A DNA stretch of 64,000 nucleotides from Corynebacterium maris DSM 45190. GTDB taxonomy: Bacteria > Actinomycetota > Actinomycetes > Mycobacteriales > Mycobacteriaceae. Below, one piece after another: positions 7,290 through 17,639 of the stretch (its first letter is position 1; each line of letters opens with the position of its first letter). A program made the translations under genes and the position numbers. The stretch is from NCBI RefSeq assembly GCF_000442645.1, contig NC_021915.1:2232001-2296000 (forward strand). The letters run 5' to 3'. The notes under the pieces are model-generated. The model made no database searches. It was not told where the DNA came from and was given only the letters and a program-made list of their open reading frames with translations.

Positions 7290-8171
7290 ATGATCGGCTG
7301 GCCCGGGTTCCTTGACCGCCGACCTACACCGGAAGTGACCTACACCGTGGAGCTACTGCTCATCCTCATCCTCGCCGGCGCCGCCGGCTTGTACTTCATG
7401 AACCGCAACGAGAAGAACAAGAAACAGGAGCTGGAAGCCTCCCGGCTCGACGACGCCCTCGCCGACGCCCGTCGCTGGACGGAGCGCCTGGGTTCGCAGG
7501 TGCTGACGATCTCCGGCACGGACGCGGCGTCCACTCAGGCCATGGCGGACGCCTCGGAGCGTTACAACGCCGCTTCCTCGCAGGTCTCCACCGCCGCCAC
7601 GATCAAGCAGGCCCAGCTGGCCCGTGAGTCGGCGCTGGAGGGCATGCACTACGTCAACGCCGCCCGTGAGCTCATGGACATGGGCGCCGGGCCGGAGCTG
7701 CCGCCGCTGGAGGGGCAGCGCAACGCCGGCAAGGTCACGGAGCGCCGCACCGTCGAGCATGACGGTCAGACGTTGACGGCGTCGCCGGTGGCCACCGACG
7801 ACACCCCGAATTACTACCCCGGCGGCAACGTGGCCGGACGTCCGGTCCCGGCCGGCTGGTACTCCGCCCAGTGGTGGGCCCCGGCGATGATCTCCGGCAT
7901 GTGGACCGCCACCTCCATGATGATGTTCACCTCCATGTTCGCGGGCATGTCCGGCGTCGGTTACGGCGGCGACGCTTGGGCCAGCGGCTACGGCGAAGGC
8001 TACGAAGACGCGATGGCCGGTGAGGACATGGGCGGCGACATGGGTGGAGAAGACATGGGCGGCGGCGAAGACATGGGTGGAGACATGGGCGGCGATGACG
8101 GCGGCGGCCTGTTCGGGTTCGGCGGCGACGACGGCGGCCTGTTCGGCGGCTTGGACTTCGGCTTCGAGTAA
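7290..8171 (+). CDS. Membrane-anchored protein with Gly/Asp/Met-rich tail, function unknown
   Basis: Up to 293 residues. An N-terminal hydrophobic helix (about 19-36) is followed by a charged helical stretch (40-130, predicted coiled-coil character), then a proline-poor region with Y-Y-P-G-G-N, a short Met-rich hydrophobic segment (M-W-T-A-T-S-M-M-M-F) around 205-220, and a low-complexity tail built from repeats of G-E-D-M-G-G and G-D-D-G-G. I recognise it only as a corynebacterial hypothetical, sometimes labelled DUF1542-like. The start is uncertain: ATG 7290 has a weak ribosome site, and an internal GTG (7348, preceded by GGAAG) would start just before the membrane helix. It ends at a shared bidirectional terminator. 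Confidence 0.75.
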   Translation: MIGWPGFLDRRPTPEVTYTVELLLILILAGAAGLYFMNRNEKNKKQELEASRLDDALADARRWTERLGSQVLTISGTDAASTQAMADASERYNAASSQVSTAATIKQAQLARESALEGMHYVNAARELMDMGAGPELPPLEGQRNAGKVTERRTVEHDGQTLTASPVATDDTPNYYPGGNVAGRPVPAGWYSAQWWAPAMISGMWTATSMMMFTSMFAGMSGVGYGGDAWASGYGEGYEDAMAGEDMGGDMGGEDMGGGEDMGGDMGGDDGGGLFGFGGDDGGLFGGLDFGFE

Positions 8172-8196
8172 ACCGCGACCCCTCCCCTCCCCATAA

Positions 8197-8253
8197 AAAA
8201 TACCTCTCGCCATGCGGGCCAGATTCCAGGCCTCGCGCAGCGAGAGGTATTTT
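8197..8253. terminator. Bidirectional terminator between the Gly/Asp tail gene and rpiB
   Basis: A 14-bp stem, AAAATACCTCTCGC (8197-8210) against 8240-8253, with further pairing inside (TGCG/CGCA, GGCC/GGCC). The A/T ends give U-tracts on both strands, suiting the convergent genes. Confidence 0.92.
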
Positions 8254-8314
8254 CTTTGCCCCTCATACCCCACCCTCAAGGGGCGGCGCCCCGTGGGCAG
8301 TGGCGGGTGCGGCT

Positions 8315-8788
<474 letters not shown>

Positions 8789-8824
8789 GCTCAAGACTCT
8801 AGCGAAGGAACCGGCCGCATACGG

Positions 8825-8873
8825 CCACGACCCCGCCAACCTGCCCGGACAGGGACAGGAAGCGGGGTCGTGG
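8825..8873 (-). repeat. 12-bp inverted repeat, probable terminator of the 88-residue membrane protein gene
   Basis: CCACGACCCCGC (8825-8836) pairs with 8862-8873. It lies just downstream of the small membrane gene, but no U-tract follows, so termination is a guess. Confidence 0.6.
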
Positions 8874-8899
8874 TGGGCGCGGAAGCGGCGAGGGGCCGG

Positions 8900-9166
8900 T
8901 CAGTACTGCACGTCGGTGCGGTCGCGGCCCCGGTTTTTCTGGATCACCTTCCAGATCAGCCAGACGCCGCCGACCATGAGCAGGATGGGCAGGATCCGAA
9001 AGAAGAAGCTGAGGGCCGCGACGAAGGCGCCGACCGTGCCGACGGCGCCGGCCAGCAGGGTGATCACGGCCAGCCCCATGGACAGACCTTTATTACGGTC
9101 CCACGTGTAGAAGGTTCCGATGCCCGCGAGCACCGCGATGACGATTGCTGTGACGGTAAATCCCAT
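8900..9166 (-). CDS. Small membrane protein, unknown function
   Basis: 88 residues with three hydrophobic segments (about 3-20, 29-51 and 54-73) and a short positively charged C-terminus (K-N-R-G-R-D-R). There are no recognisable catalytic residues. Evidence that it is a real gene: a -10 hexamer TAGACT (complement of 9173-9178) lies six bases before the ATG, it fills the gap between two known genes on the same strand, and it has a stem-loop after it. It may be a small envelope protein; I do not know a family. Confidence 0.75.
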   Translation of the reverse strand: MGFTVTAIVIAVLAGIGTFYTWDRNKGLSMGLAVITLLAGAVGTVGAFVAALSFFFRILPILLMVGGVWLIWKVIQKNRGRDRTDVQY

Positions 9167-9186
9167 GGGTCCAGTCTACGTGGTTT

Positions 9187-9813
9187 TTACTTCCAGCCGT
9201 CGAGCTGCGGCATCTCGGTGCGGTTACGCTTCATCTCGAAGAAGTAGGGGTATGCGGCGAGGGTTTCGTAGGCGTCGAAAATCTCGCCGGCGCCCTCGCC
9301 CTCCGGGAAGCGGGTGATGACGGGGCCGAAGAAGGCGTTGCCTTCGACCTGGACGATCGGGGTGCCGGAGTCGGAGCCGACGGCGTCCTGGCCGGCCTGG
9401 TGGTACTTACGCAGATCCTCGTCGACCTCGTCGGTGTCGGCCACGTCGGCGTAGGAGGCGTCGAGTCCGGTCGCGTCGAGGGCGCGCTTGATCACGTCGT
9501 TGAAGCCGCCGAAGTCGTCCTTGGAGTTTTCGCCCTGCTCATGGACGATCTCGCCCATCTCGGTGTACAGCTCGTCGATCTTCTCCGGCTGCTCGTTCTT
9601 GACCTTGGCGAAGACGCGGGCCGGGCCCCAGTTGGCCTTCATCTTGTCGGCGTAGTCGGCCGGGATGTCGGCGCCCTCGTTGAGGATGGACAGGGACATC
9701 GGGATGAACTCGAGGTCGAGGTCGCGGACCTTCTCCGCTTCCTTGATCCAGCGGGAGGTCTTCCACGCGAACGGGCAAGAGACGTCGAACCAGAATTTTA
9801 CGGTGGTGGCCAT
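9187..9813 (-). CDS. DsbA-family thioredoxin-fold protein, mycothiol-dependent nitroreductase (Rv2466c) family
   Basis: A 208-residue cytoplasmic DsbA-like protein. It begins V-K-F-W-F-D-V-S-C-P-F-A-W, so the usual CxxC site reads C-P-F-A, with only the first cysteine. A cis-Pro loop (G-T-P-I-V) lies near 155 and the helical insert typical of the FrnE/2-hydroxychromene isomerase-like branch lies between. Synteny with mycobacterial Rv2466c (between rpiB and pepN) supports the family call; that protein uses mycothiol and activates nitro prodrugs. ATG 9813 follows GAAAGG; upstream in-frame starts have none. The loss of the second Cys suggests a monothiol mechanism, with mycothiol resolving the mixed disulfide. 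Confidence 0.85.
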   Translation of the reverse strand: MATTVKFWFDVSCPFAWKTSRWIKEAEKVRDLDLEFIPMSLSILNEGADIPADYADKMKANWGPARVFAKVKNEQPEKIDELYTEMGEIVHEQGENSKDDFGGFNDVIKRALDATGLDASYADVADTDEVDEDLRKYHQAGQDAVGSDSGTPIVQVEGNAFFGPVITRFPEGEGAGEIFDAYETLAAYPYFFEMKRNRTEMPQLDGWK

Positions 9814-9925
9814 GGCGGCACGCCTTTCTTTATCTTTCAAGTATTTTCGGTACGTTTCCCACCCTAGCCTATGTCCCGCGGACGTGCCCGTGGCCCCTAC
9901 ATTCACCCCGATTACGCTGTCCCCC

Positions 9926-12457
<2,532 letters not shown>

Positions 12458-12469
12458 TCACGGTCGGCC

Positions 12470-13639
12470 TTAGTTGACCGGGCCGAGCAGCGCCTTGGCG
12501 TAGGAGGCGTGCAGGGATTCGTTGTCGGAAGGGTGGTAGAGACCGGCGAGCACGTCGCGGTAAAGGCGCTGCAATTCGGAGGTGCGGAAGTACTGCGCCC
12601 CGCCGGTGGTGCGAACCGCCAGTTCGACGGCCGTCTTGGCGGCTTCAGTGGCGCGGTTTTTCACGCCGGAGAAGTGCAGGAACCACTTGGACCCGTAGTC
12701 GCGCTCGGTGAGGTGGTCGACGTCGTCGGTGAGCTTGTCCAGCTGGAGCAGCACCCCGTCCATGAGGATGCCGGCGTCGGCGATCTGCCAGCGGATGTCC
12801 GGGTCGTGGGAGTACGGGGCATTGTTGACGTGGCTGCGGCGATTACCGGTAATCTCCACGGCGAGGTTGACCGCGCGCTCGCCGATGCCGGCGTAAACGC
12901 TGGCCAACAACAGCTCGAAGGGGCCGAAGATGCCGAAGACCAGCGGGTCGGGGTTCGGGCCGAGCGGGGTGTGGGCGCCGACGTGCGCAGGCTTCATGGC
13001 CACGTCGTGCAGCTTGGTGGTGCAGGACTGGGAGGCCCGCATGCCGAGGGTGTTCCAGTCGTTTTTGACCTCAATGCCCTCTGCGCCGCGTTCGATGAAG
13101 CCGAAGACGAGCTCGTCCTTGTCGCTGCGGCGGGCATGGACCAGCAGTTTGTCCCACACCGGCGACAGCGAAGTGAAGATCTTGGTGCCGGTGACGGTGT
13201 AACCGCCCTCGTCCGTGGGTTCCGCGGTGGAGACGGAATCGAAGAGCACGGCGTCGTTGCCGCCCTCGGAGATGCCGAAGGCGAAGATCTCGCCGTTGAC
13301 CGCGTCCTCGAACACCCAGTTCAGGGTGTCGATGCCACGCAGCCACATCGTGTAGGCCACGCCCATGATCACGTGGTGCATGTTGACGCCCAGCGCGGTG
13401 GCGGGGGCAGCCTGCGCGAGGCGGCGCTGCGCCCGGGAGACCTCCTGGAGGGTGAAGCCGTGGCCACCGAACTCCTCCGGCACCAGCATGGTCAGGTAAC
13501 CGGCGGCCTTGAGGTCCTCGAGGTCCTCGGTGAAGAATTCATTGCGCTCGTCGTAGCCTGCGGCACGATCGCGCAGGGTCTCGAGCAGGTCGTCGGGAAG
13601 AAGTTCGATAACGCGGGGGCTATGCTCTGCGGTGTTCAT
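12470..13639 (-). CDS. Acyl-CoA dehydrogenase family flavoprotein
   Basis: A 389-residue protein with the acyl-CoA dehydrogenase three-domain layout: helical N-domain (P-E-E-F-G-G-H-G near 55), central beta domain containing G-T-K-I-F-T-S, and C-terminal helical domain with T-G-G-A-Q-Y-F-R-T-S-E-L-Q-R-L-Y-R-D-V. The usual catalytic Glu of short/medium-chain enzymes is not evident at the equivalent place, so it could be one of the hydroxylase or desulphurisation-type (DszC/HpaH-like) members instead. Substrate unknown. The start ATG 13639 is preceded by AGGAAAG. It is divergent from the WDD-tail/two-component operon and shares its promoter region. Confidence 0.85.
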   Translation of the reverse strand: MNTAEHSPRVIELLPDDLLETLRDRAAGYDERNEFFTEDLEDLKAAGYLTMLVPEEFGGHGFTLQEVSRAQRRLAQAAPATALGVNMHHVIMGVAYTMWLRGIDTLNWVFEDAVNGEIFAFGISEGGNDAVLFDSVSTAEPTDEGGYTVTGTKIFTSLSPVWDKLLVHARRSDKDELVFGFIERGAEGIEVKNDWNTLGMRASQSCTTKLHDVAMKPAHVGAHTPLGPNPDPLVFGIFGPFELLLASVYAGIGERAVNLAVEITGNRRSHVNNAPYSHDPDIRWQIADAGILMDGVLLQLDKLTDDVDHLTERDYGSKWFLHFSGVKNRATEAAKTAVELAVRTTGGAQYFRTSELQRLYRDVLAGLYHPSDNESLHASYAKALLGPVN

Positions 13640-13706
13640 GTGGGGAGCTTTCCTGTCATTCGGGTACTTTCGGTGTCGTCTCCCCCGAGGGTAACGATGA
13701 AAGAAT

Positions 13707-13734
13707 CTTCATCTTGGCTTCATCGACGTTTCAC
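13707..13734 (+). promoter_or_regulatory. Direct repeats with 11-bp period, candidate response-regulator binding site
   Basis: CTTCATC at 13707-13713 and 13718-13724, with a weaker third unit TTTCAC at 13729-13734. The 11-bp phase is what OmpR/PhoB-type dimers usually bind. It lies about 90 bases upstream of the operon encoding such a regulator. Confidence 0.5.
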
Positions 13735-13821
13735 GACGCCCGGGGACACTGAGAGAACACGACGGCCCCCGGCCGCCAGTGCCCACGTCGTCTCGTCCAG
13801 CCCATCAAAGGAGCGCCCGTT

Positions 13822-14241
13822 ATGTCTGTCGTAAAGCGCTATGCCCCGGTTCTCTCCATTGTGGGGTTGCTCCTCCTGGTGGCCTTCGGCGGCGGCGCGC
13901 TGGCGAACAACCAGCAGGCCCCGCAGGTCGCCCCCGCCGACGCCACCATCGAACTGTCGCCGGCGCAGGGCACGGCGACGAGTCAAGCGGAACGGTCGGC
14001 GGAGCCCGGCTCTGCCGCGCCGGATGAGTCGGCCGAAGAGACCGGCGGGGCCGATCCCGCTCCCCTCGTACCCGCTGCGCCGGTCCAGCCCGCCCAGCCC
14101 GCCCAGCCCGCTCCCCCGCAACCGCCGGTGGCGGTCCACACCTACCCGGACTGGGACGACGACTGGGACGACGACGATGAGTGGGACGACGACTGGGACG
14201 ACGATGACTGGGATGATGACGATGATGAGTGGGACGATTAA
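13822..14241 (+). CDS. Anchored or secreted small protein with Trp/Asp repeat tail, unknown function
   Basis: 139 residues. Residues 1-7 are basic, 8-28 form one hydrophobic helix (a signal peptide ending A-L-A-N or an uncleaved anchor), 30-75 are Ser/Ala/Glu-rich and 76-104 are an A-P-A-Q-P linker suited to crossing the cell wall. The last 32 residues, after Y-P, are almost only W, D and E, in units of W-D-D or W-D-D-D. Net charge of the tail is about -25. ATG follows AAGGAGCGCCCGTT. It ends 18 bases before the sensor kinase ATG and is certainly in the same operon. A role as an extracytoplasmic cation-binding accessory to the sensor is an inference; no family is known to me. Confidence 0.85.
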   Translation: MSVVKRYAPVLSIVGLLLLVAFGGGALANNQQAPQVAPADATIELSPAQGTATSQAERSAEPGSAAPDESAEETGGADPAPLVPAAPVQPAQPAQPAPPQPPVAVHTYPDWDDDWDDDDEWDDDWDDDDWDDDDDEWDD

Positions 14242-14259
14242 TTTCTACGGCGGTCGGCC

Positions 14260-15735
14260 ATGAGCACCCCGACCGGCGCCGCGGCGTCGCGGTTGAGCGC
14301 GCCTGCGTCCCTGCGGTGGCGCATCGTCTTCTGGATCACCGTGGTCGTGGCCACGGCGCTGATCAGCGTCGTGCTCATCACCCGCTCCCTGCTCATCGCG
14401 AAAGTCGTCGAAAACTCCAACTCCGACGTCACCCAGGAGCTGCAGGAGTTCCAACTTTTCGCCCAAGAGGGCCGCGACCCGAACACCGGGGAACACTACG
14501 ACGACCCGTACACATTAATCAACGCCTTCATGACCCGGCAGATCCCCGACGACGAGGAAATCTTCGTCGGCCTGGTCGGCGACACCGTCTTACAACACGA
14601 CTTCACCTCCATCGACGACGTCCACGCCGATCCCCTCACCGAAGACGATCCGCTGTTGGACGTCATGTTCGCCGCCGCGCAGTCCTCCGGCATCTACGAC
14701 CATCCGGAGCGCGGCCGCACCCACTGGGGCCGCATCGACGTCGGCGGCGGGGAACAGTCCGCGGCTTTCGCCGTCGCCAACCTCAGCCAAGAGGCGCGGG
14801 CGGAAGCCGATCAGCAGGTGCGCATGTTGTCGACCTTCGCCGCCGCGGGGCTAGTGGCGTCGGTACTCATCGCCTGGCTGATCTCCGGACAGATCATCGC
14901 CCCCGTCCGCCAACTGGAGAAAGTCGCCTCCCAGATTAACAACTCCGACCTGACCCGGCGCGTCCCGGTGGAAGGCAACGACGAGGTCGCCCGCCTGGCC
15001 ACCACCTTCAACGCGATGTTGGATCGCATTGAAGTGGCTTACCGGGATCAGCGGCAGTTCGTCGACGACGCCGGACATGAGCTGCGGACCCCGATCACGG
15101 TGGTGCGCGGCCAGCTGGAGCTGCTGGAGTTTTCGACGGCGGAGCAGCGCGCCCGGTCCATTGAGTTGGCCACCGCGGAGCTGGATCGGATGGCGCGGAT
15201 GGTCAACGACATGTTGACGCTGGCGGTGGCGGATTCCGGGGAGTTGGTGACGCCGGCGGAGGTCGACGTCGCGGAGTTGACCATCGACGTGGAGGACAAG
15301 GCGGCGACGATCTCTGACCGGGTGCGGCTGGTGCAGGTCGCGGAGGGCACGGCGGTGGTGGATGAGCAGCGGGTGACCGAGGCGGTGCTGGAGCTCTACG
15401 GCAATGCGTTGCGTTACAGCGACGGTCCCGTGGAGATCGGCACCGAGTTCCATGGCGAGGGCGCCGCCCGGGTGCTGCGTGTCTGGGTGCGCGACGGGGG
15501 CCAGGGTGTGCCGAAGGAACAGCTGGACACGCTGTTCAGCCGGTTCAGCCGCGGCGAGCGGGCGCGGATGTCTCAGCCGGGTGGCGGCGCGGGCCTGGGG
15601 TTGTCCATCGTCAAGGCCATCGCCGAGGCCCACGGCGGGCGCCCGTACGTGGAGTCGATAATGGGGTTGGGGTCGGTGTTCGGCATGGAGTTGCCTGCCC
15701 CGCAGGTTGAGCAGGAGAAGGAGAACACGCAGTGA
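14260..15735 (+). CDS. Two-component sensor histidine kinase, HAMP type
   Basis: A 491-residue inner-membrane kinase. It has TM1 (about 24-46), an acidic extracytoplasmic domain of roughly 140 residues (47-187), TM2 (188-210), HAMP (Q-I-I-A-P-V-R-Q-L-E onwards), and an H-box D-A-G-H273-E-L-R-T-P with phosphoacceptor His273. An N-box (L-Y-G-N-A-L-R-Y-S) and G boxes (D-G-G-Q-G-V-P, G-G-A-G-L-G-L-S-I) follow. The sensor domain has no named fold I can recognise. It lies between the WDD-tail protein and its response regulator; the regulator start overlaps its stop by four bases (GTGA). The signal is unknown; its placement suggests envelope or cation stress. Confidence 0.93.
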   Translation: MSTPTGAAASRLSAPASLRWRIVFWITVVVATALISVVLITRSLLIAKVVENSNSDVTQELQEFQLFAQEGRDPNTGEHYDDPYTLINAFMTRQIPDDEEIFVGLVGDTVLQHDFTSIDDVHADPLTEDDPLLDVMFAAAQSSGIYDHPERGRTHWGRIDVGGGEQSAAFAVANLSQEARAEADQQVRMLSTFAAAGLVASVLIAWLISGQIIAPVRQLEKVASQINNSDLTRRVPVEGNDEVARLATTFNAMLDRIEVAYRDQRQFVDDAGHELRTPITVVRGQLELLEFSTAEQRARSIELATAELDRMARMVNDMLTLAVADSGELVTPAEVDVAELTIDVEDKAATISDRVRLVQVAEGTAVVDEQRVTEAVLELYGNALRYSDGPVEIGTEFHGEGAARVLRVWVRDGGQGVPKEQLDTLFSRFSRGERARMSQPGGGAGLGLSIVKAIAEAHGGRPYVESIMGLGSVFGMELPAPQVEQEKENTQ

Positions 15736-16406
15736 GCAGGATTTTGATTGCGGAGGACGACCGCGGCATCGCGGATTTCATTGAGCGCGGCCTCACCGCC
15801 GCCGGCTACGCCTGTGATGTGGTCGATTCCGGCCCGCCCGCCTTCGCCATGGCCCGGACGGGGGATTTCGATCTGATGATCCTGGACCTGGGGTTGCCGC
15901 ACATGGACGGCGCGGACGTGCTGGAGCAGCTGCGTGCCCTGGGCGTGCAGATCCCCGTCCTCGTGCTGACGGCGCGCACCAAGGTAGAGGACCGCGTCAA
16001 GGCGTTGGAGGGCGGGGCGAACGACTACATGCCCAAACCTTTCCAGTTCGCCGAGCTCTTGGCGCGGGTGCGGCTGCGGTTGGCGGATTCCTCCCCGGGC
16101 GCCGAGCCGACCGGGGACTCTTCCGTGCAGCTCAGCCGCGACGACATGGTGCTGGACCTGCGCACCCAGCGGGTGCGCATCGACGAGAAGTGGAAGGACC
16201 TTTCCCGGCGCGAGGTGGGGTTGTTGGAGACGTTTCTGCGCCACCCGGGCCAGATTCTGTCGCGCGCGCAACTGTTGTCGATGGTGTGGGGCATGGATTT
16301 TGATCCGGGGTCCAACGTCGTTGACGTGTATGTGCGGACGCTGCGCAAGAAGATCGGGGCGGAGCGGATCGAGACGATCCGGGGGTCGGGTTACCGGCTG
16401 GTCTAA
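15732..16406 (+). CDS. Response regulator, OmpR/PhoB family
   Basis: 224 residues. The receiver domain has the acidic pair E-D-D, phosphoacceptor Asp52 in I-L-D-L-G-L-P, the conserved Thr in L-T-A-R and Lys in P-K-P-F. The C-terminal winged helix (S-R-R-E-V-G-L-L-E ... V-D-V-Y-V-R-T-L-R-K-K-I) is typical of OmpR members. The GTG start overlaps the kinase stop, implying translational coupling. The 11-bp-phased repeats before the operon are the obvious candidate target. The 3' end overlaps the convergent CMD gene by four bases. Confidence 0.95.
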   Translation: MSRILIAEDDRGIADFIERGLTAAGYACDVVDSGPPAFAMARTGDFDLMILDLGLPHMDGADVLEQLRALGVQIPVLVLTARTKVEDRVKALEGGANDYMPKPFQFAELLARVRLRLADSSPGAEPTGDSSVQLSRDDMVLDLRTQRVRIDEKWKDLSRREVGLLETFLRHPGQILSRAQLLSMVWGMDFDPGSNVVDVYVRTLRKKIGAERIETIRGSGYRLV

Positions 16407-17632
16407 CGGAAGCGGCGCGGCACCTCCGGCTCACCGAGGAAGAGCATCAGCCGGTTGGCCCAGTTGAAAAAGGCCGCCGAGTACACGGCGTCCAGCGCCT
16501 CCGCCCAGTCGAGCCCGGCGATGTGCTCCGCGGTCAGGGACATCGGCGTGACGGTCAGGGCAACGGAGAGGTCCCGCAGCTGATTCCAGGACTTCGAGCC
16601 GAGGTCGACGTCGACGCCGTCCGCAAGCAGCGCATCGACGCGCTCCGCGTCCCCGCCCTCGTCCTTCGTTCGCCTCTGGTGCACCGACGCACAATAGATG
16701 CAGCCATTGAGCCGCGAAACAACGGTGGCGGCCAGCTCGCGTTCGGCGCGACCGAGGCCACCGTCGGTGTTGTAGAAGATGTCCAGATCCGTCAGGGTGC
16801 GGGCCTTGAGCGCCGCCGGGTCGCGGGCCAGCAGCCGGAAGTAGGGCATGTCGGCGCGCTCGGGCTTGATCAGCGAGTCCACCTGCTCGGCGGTCAGGTC
16901 CTTCTTGTCGACGGGTGGCACCCACCCGTGCCACCCCAGCGGGTGGTCCACGAAACGTTCGGGCCGGGCCAGTTCCTCGTAGGTGAGCACGTCGTCGGTC
17001 ACCCGCCAGTCCGGTTGCTCTCCCGCACCACGGGTGGCTGTGTCGGAGCCCGTGACTGACTGCCCGCTCACCACGCGCAACCCGTGCACGACGCGCAGCT
17101 GGAAGGCCAAAAACGACACCAGCTGGGCCAGGCTGACGATGTCGTCGGAAGACCAGCCCGTGGCGTAGAGGTGCCCGATAGCTTCGGGGCGGGAGTCGCG
17201 CGGGTGGTAGACGAGCAGGTGAGCGATGTCGAAGGCGCCGGCCAAGCGTTCCGTGGGGCCGTCGTGGAGGAAAAATCCCCCCGGCTCGCTGAAATCGGTT
17301 AACTCGGACTCTCGGAAGACGCCGTAGGGGCCCGCCGATAAGCCGCGCTCGATGGCGGCGTCGACGTGGCCCGGGAGGCTGTCGCTTTCGTCTGCGAGCA
17401 GGTCGGCGTAGAAGGCGTGCGCCCGGTCGGCACGATGCAGGCCGGCGACGTAGGTGGCCACGGCGTAACGCTCAGCCAGGGTAAAAGTGCCCGGCCGCTC
17501 AGGTTCCAACAGGGCCGAGAAGCTGAGTTGCGCGTTGTGGAGGGCGTCGTCGCGCCGGGCGCGCGCCTGCGCCAACGGGTGGTCGGCCGACAGGTCTGCG
17601 AGGAAGTTGATGATGTCTGCTGTGTCAGTCAC
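16403..17632 (-). CDS. Fused carboxymuconolactone-decarboxylase/AhpD-like protein (Avi_7170 + Avi_7169 type)
   Basis: 409 residues made of two AhpD-fold halves. The N-terminal half (about 1-195) lacks cysteines at the active site and looks like the 'CMD domain protein, Avi_7170' group. The C-terminal half (215-409) carries the peroxidase-type motif C311-I-Y-C314-A-S-V-H318 after R-E-L-A-A-T-V. I recall both groups as separate neighbouring genes in ABC-transporter cassettes of other bacteria; here they are one polypeptide. Role: probably thiol-dependent detoxification or a step in processing the imported substrate (inference). It is the last gene of the ABC operon, seven bases after the ATPase gene. 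Confidence 0.8.
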   Translation of the reverse strand: MTDTADIINFLADLSADHPLAQARARRDDALHNAQLSFSALLEPERPGTFTLAERYAVATYVAGLHRADRAHAFYADLLADESDSLPGHVDAAIERGLSAGPYGVFRESELTDFSEPGGFFLHDGPTERLAGAFDIAHLLVYHPRDSRPEAIGHLYATGWSSDDIVSLAQLVSFLAFQLRVVHGLRVVSGQSVTGSDTATRGAGEQPDWRVTDDVLTYEELARPERFVDHPLGWHGWVPPVDKKDLTAEQVDSLIKPERADMPYFRLLARDPAALKARTLTDLDIFYNTDGGLGRAERELAATVVSRLNGCIYCASVHQRRTKDEGGDAERVDALLADGVDVDLGSKSWNQLRDLSVALTVTPMSLTAEHIAGLDWAEALDAVYSAAFFNWANRLMLFLGEPEVPRRFR

Positions 17633-17639
17633 GGTAAAT

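Noticed and set aside
9814..9880. SigH-type promoter (GGGAAAC ... CTTGAA) before the DsbA-like gene
   Set aside because: The spacing between the elements is too short for the SigH consensus.
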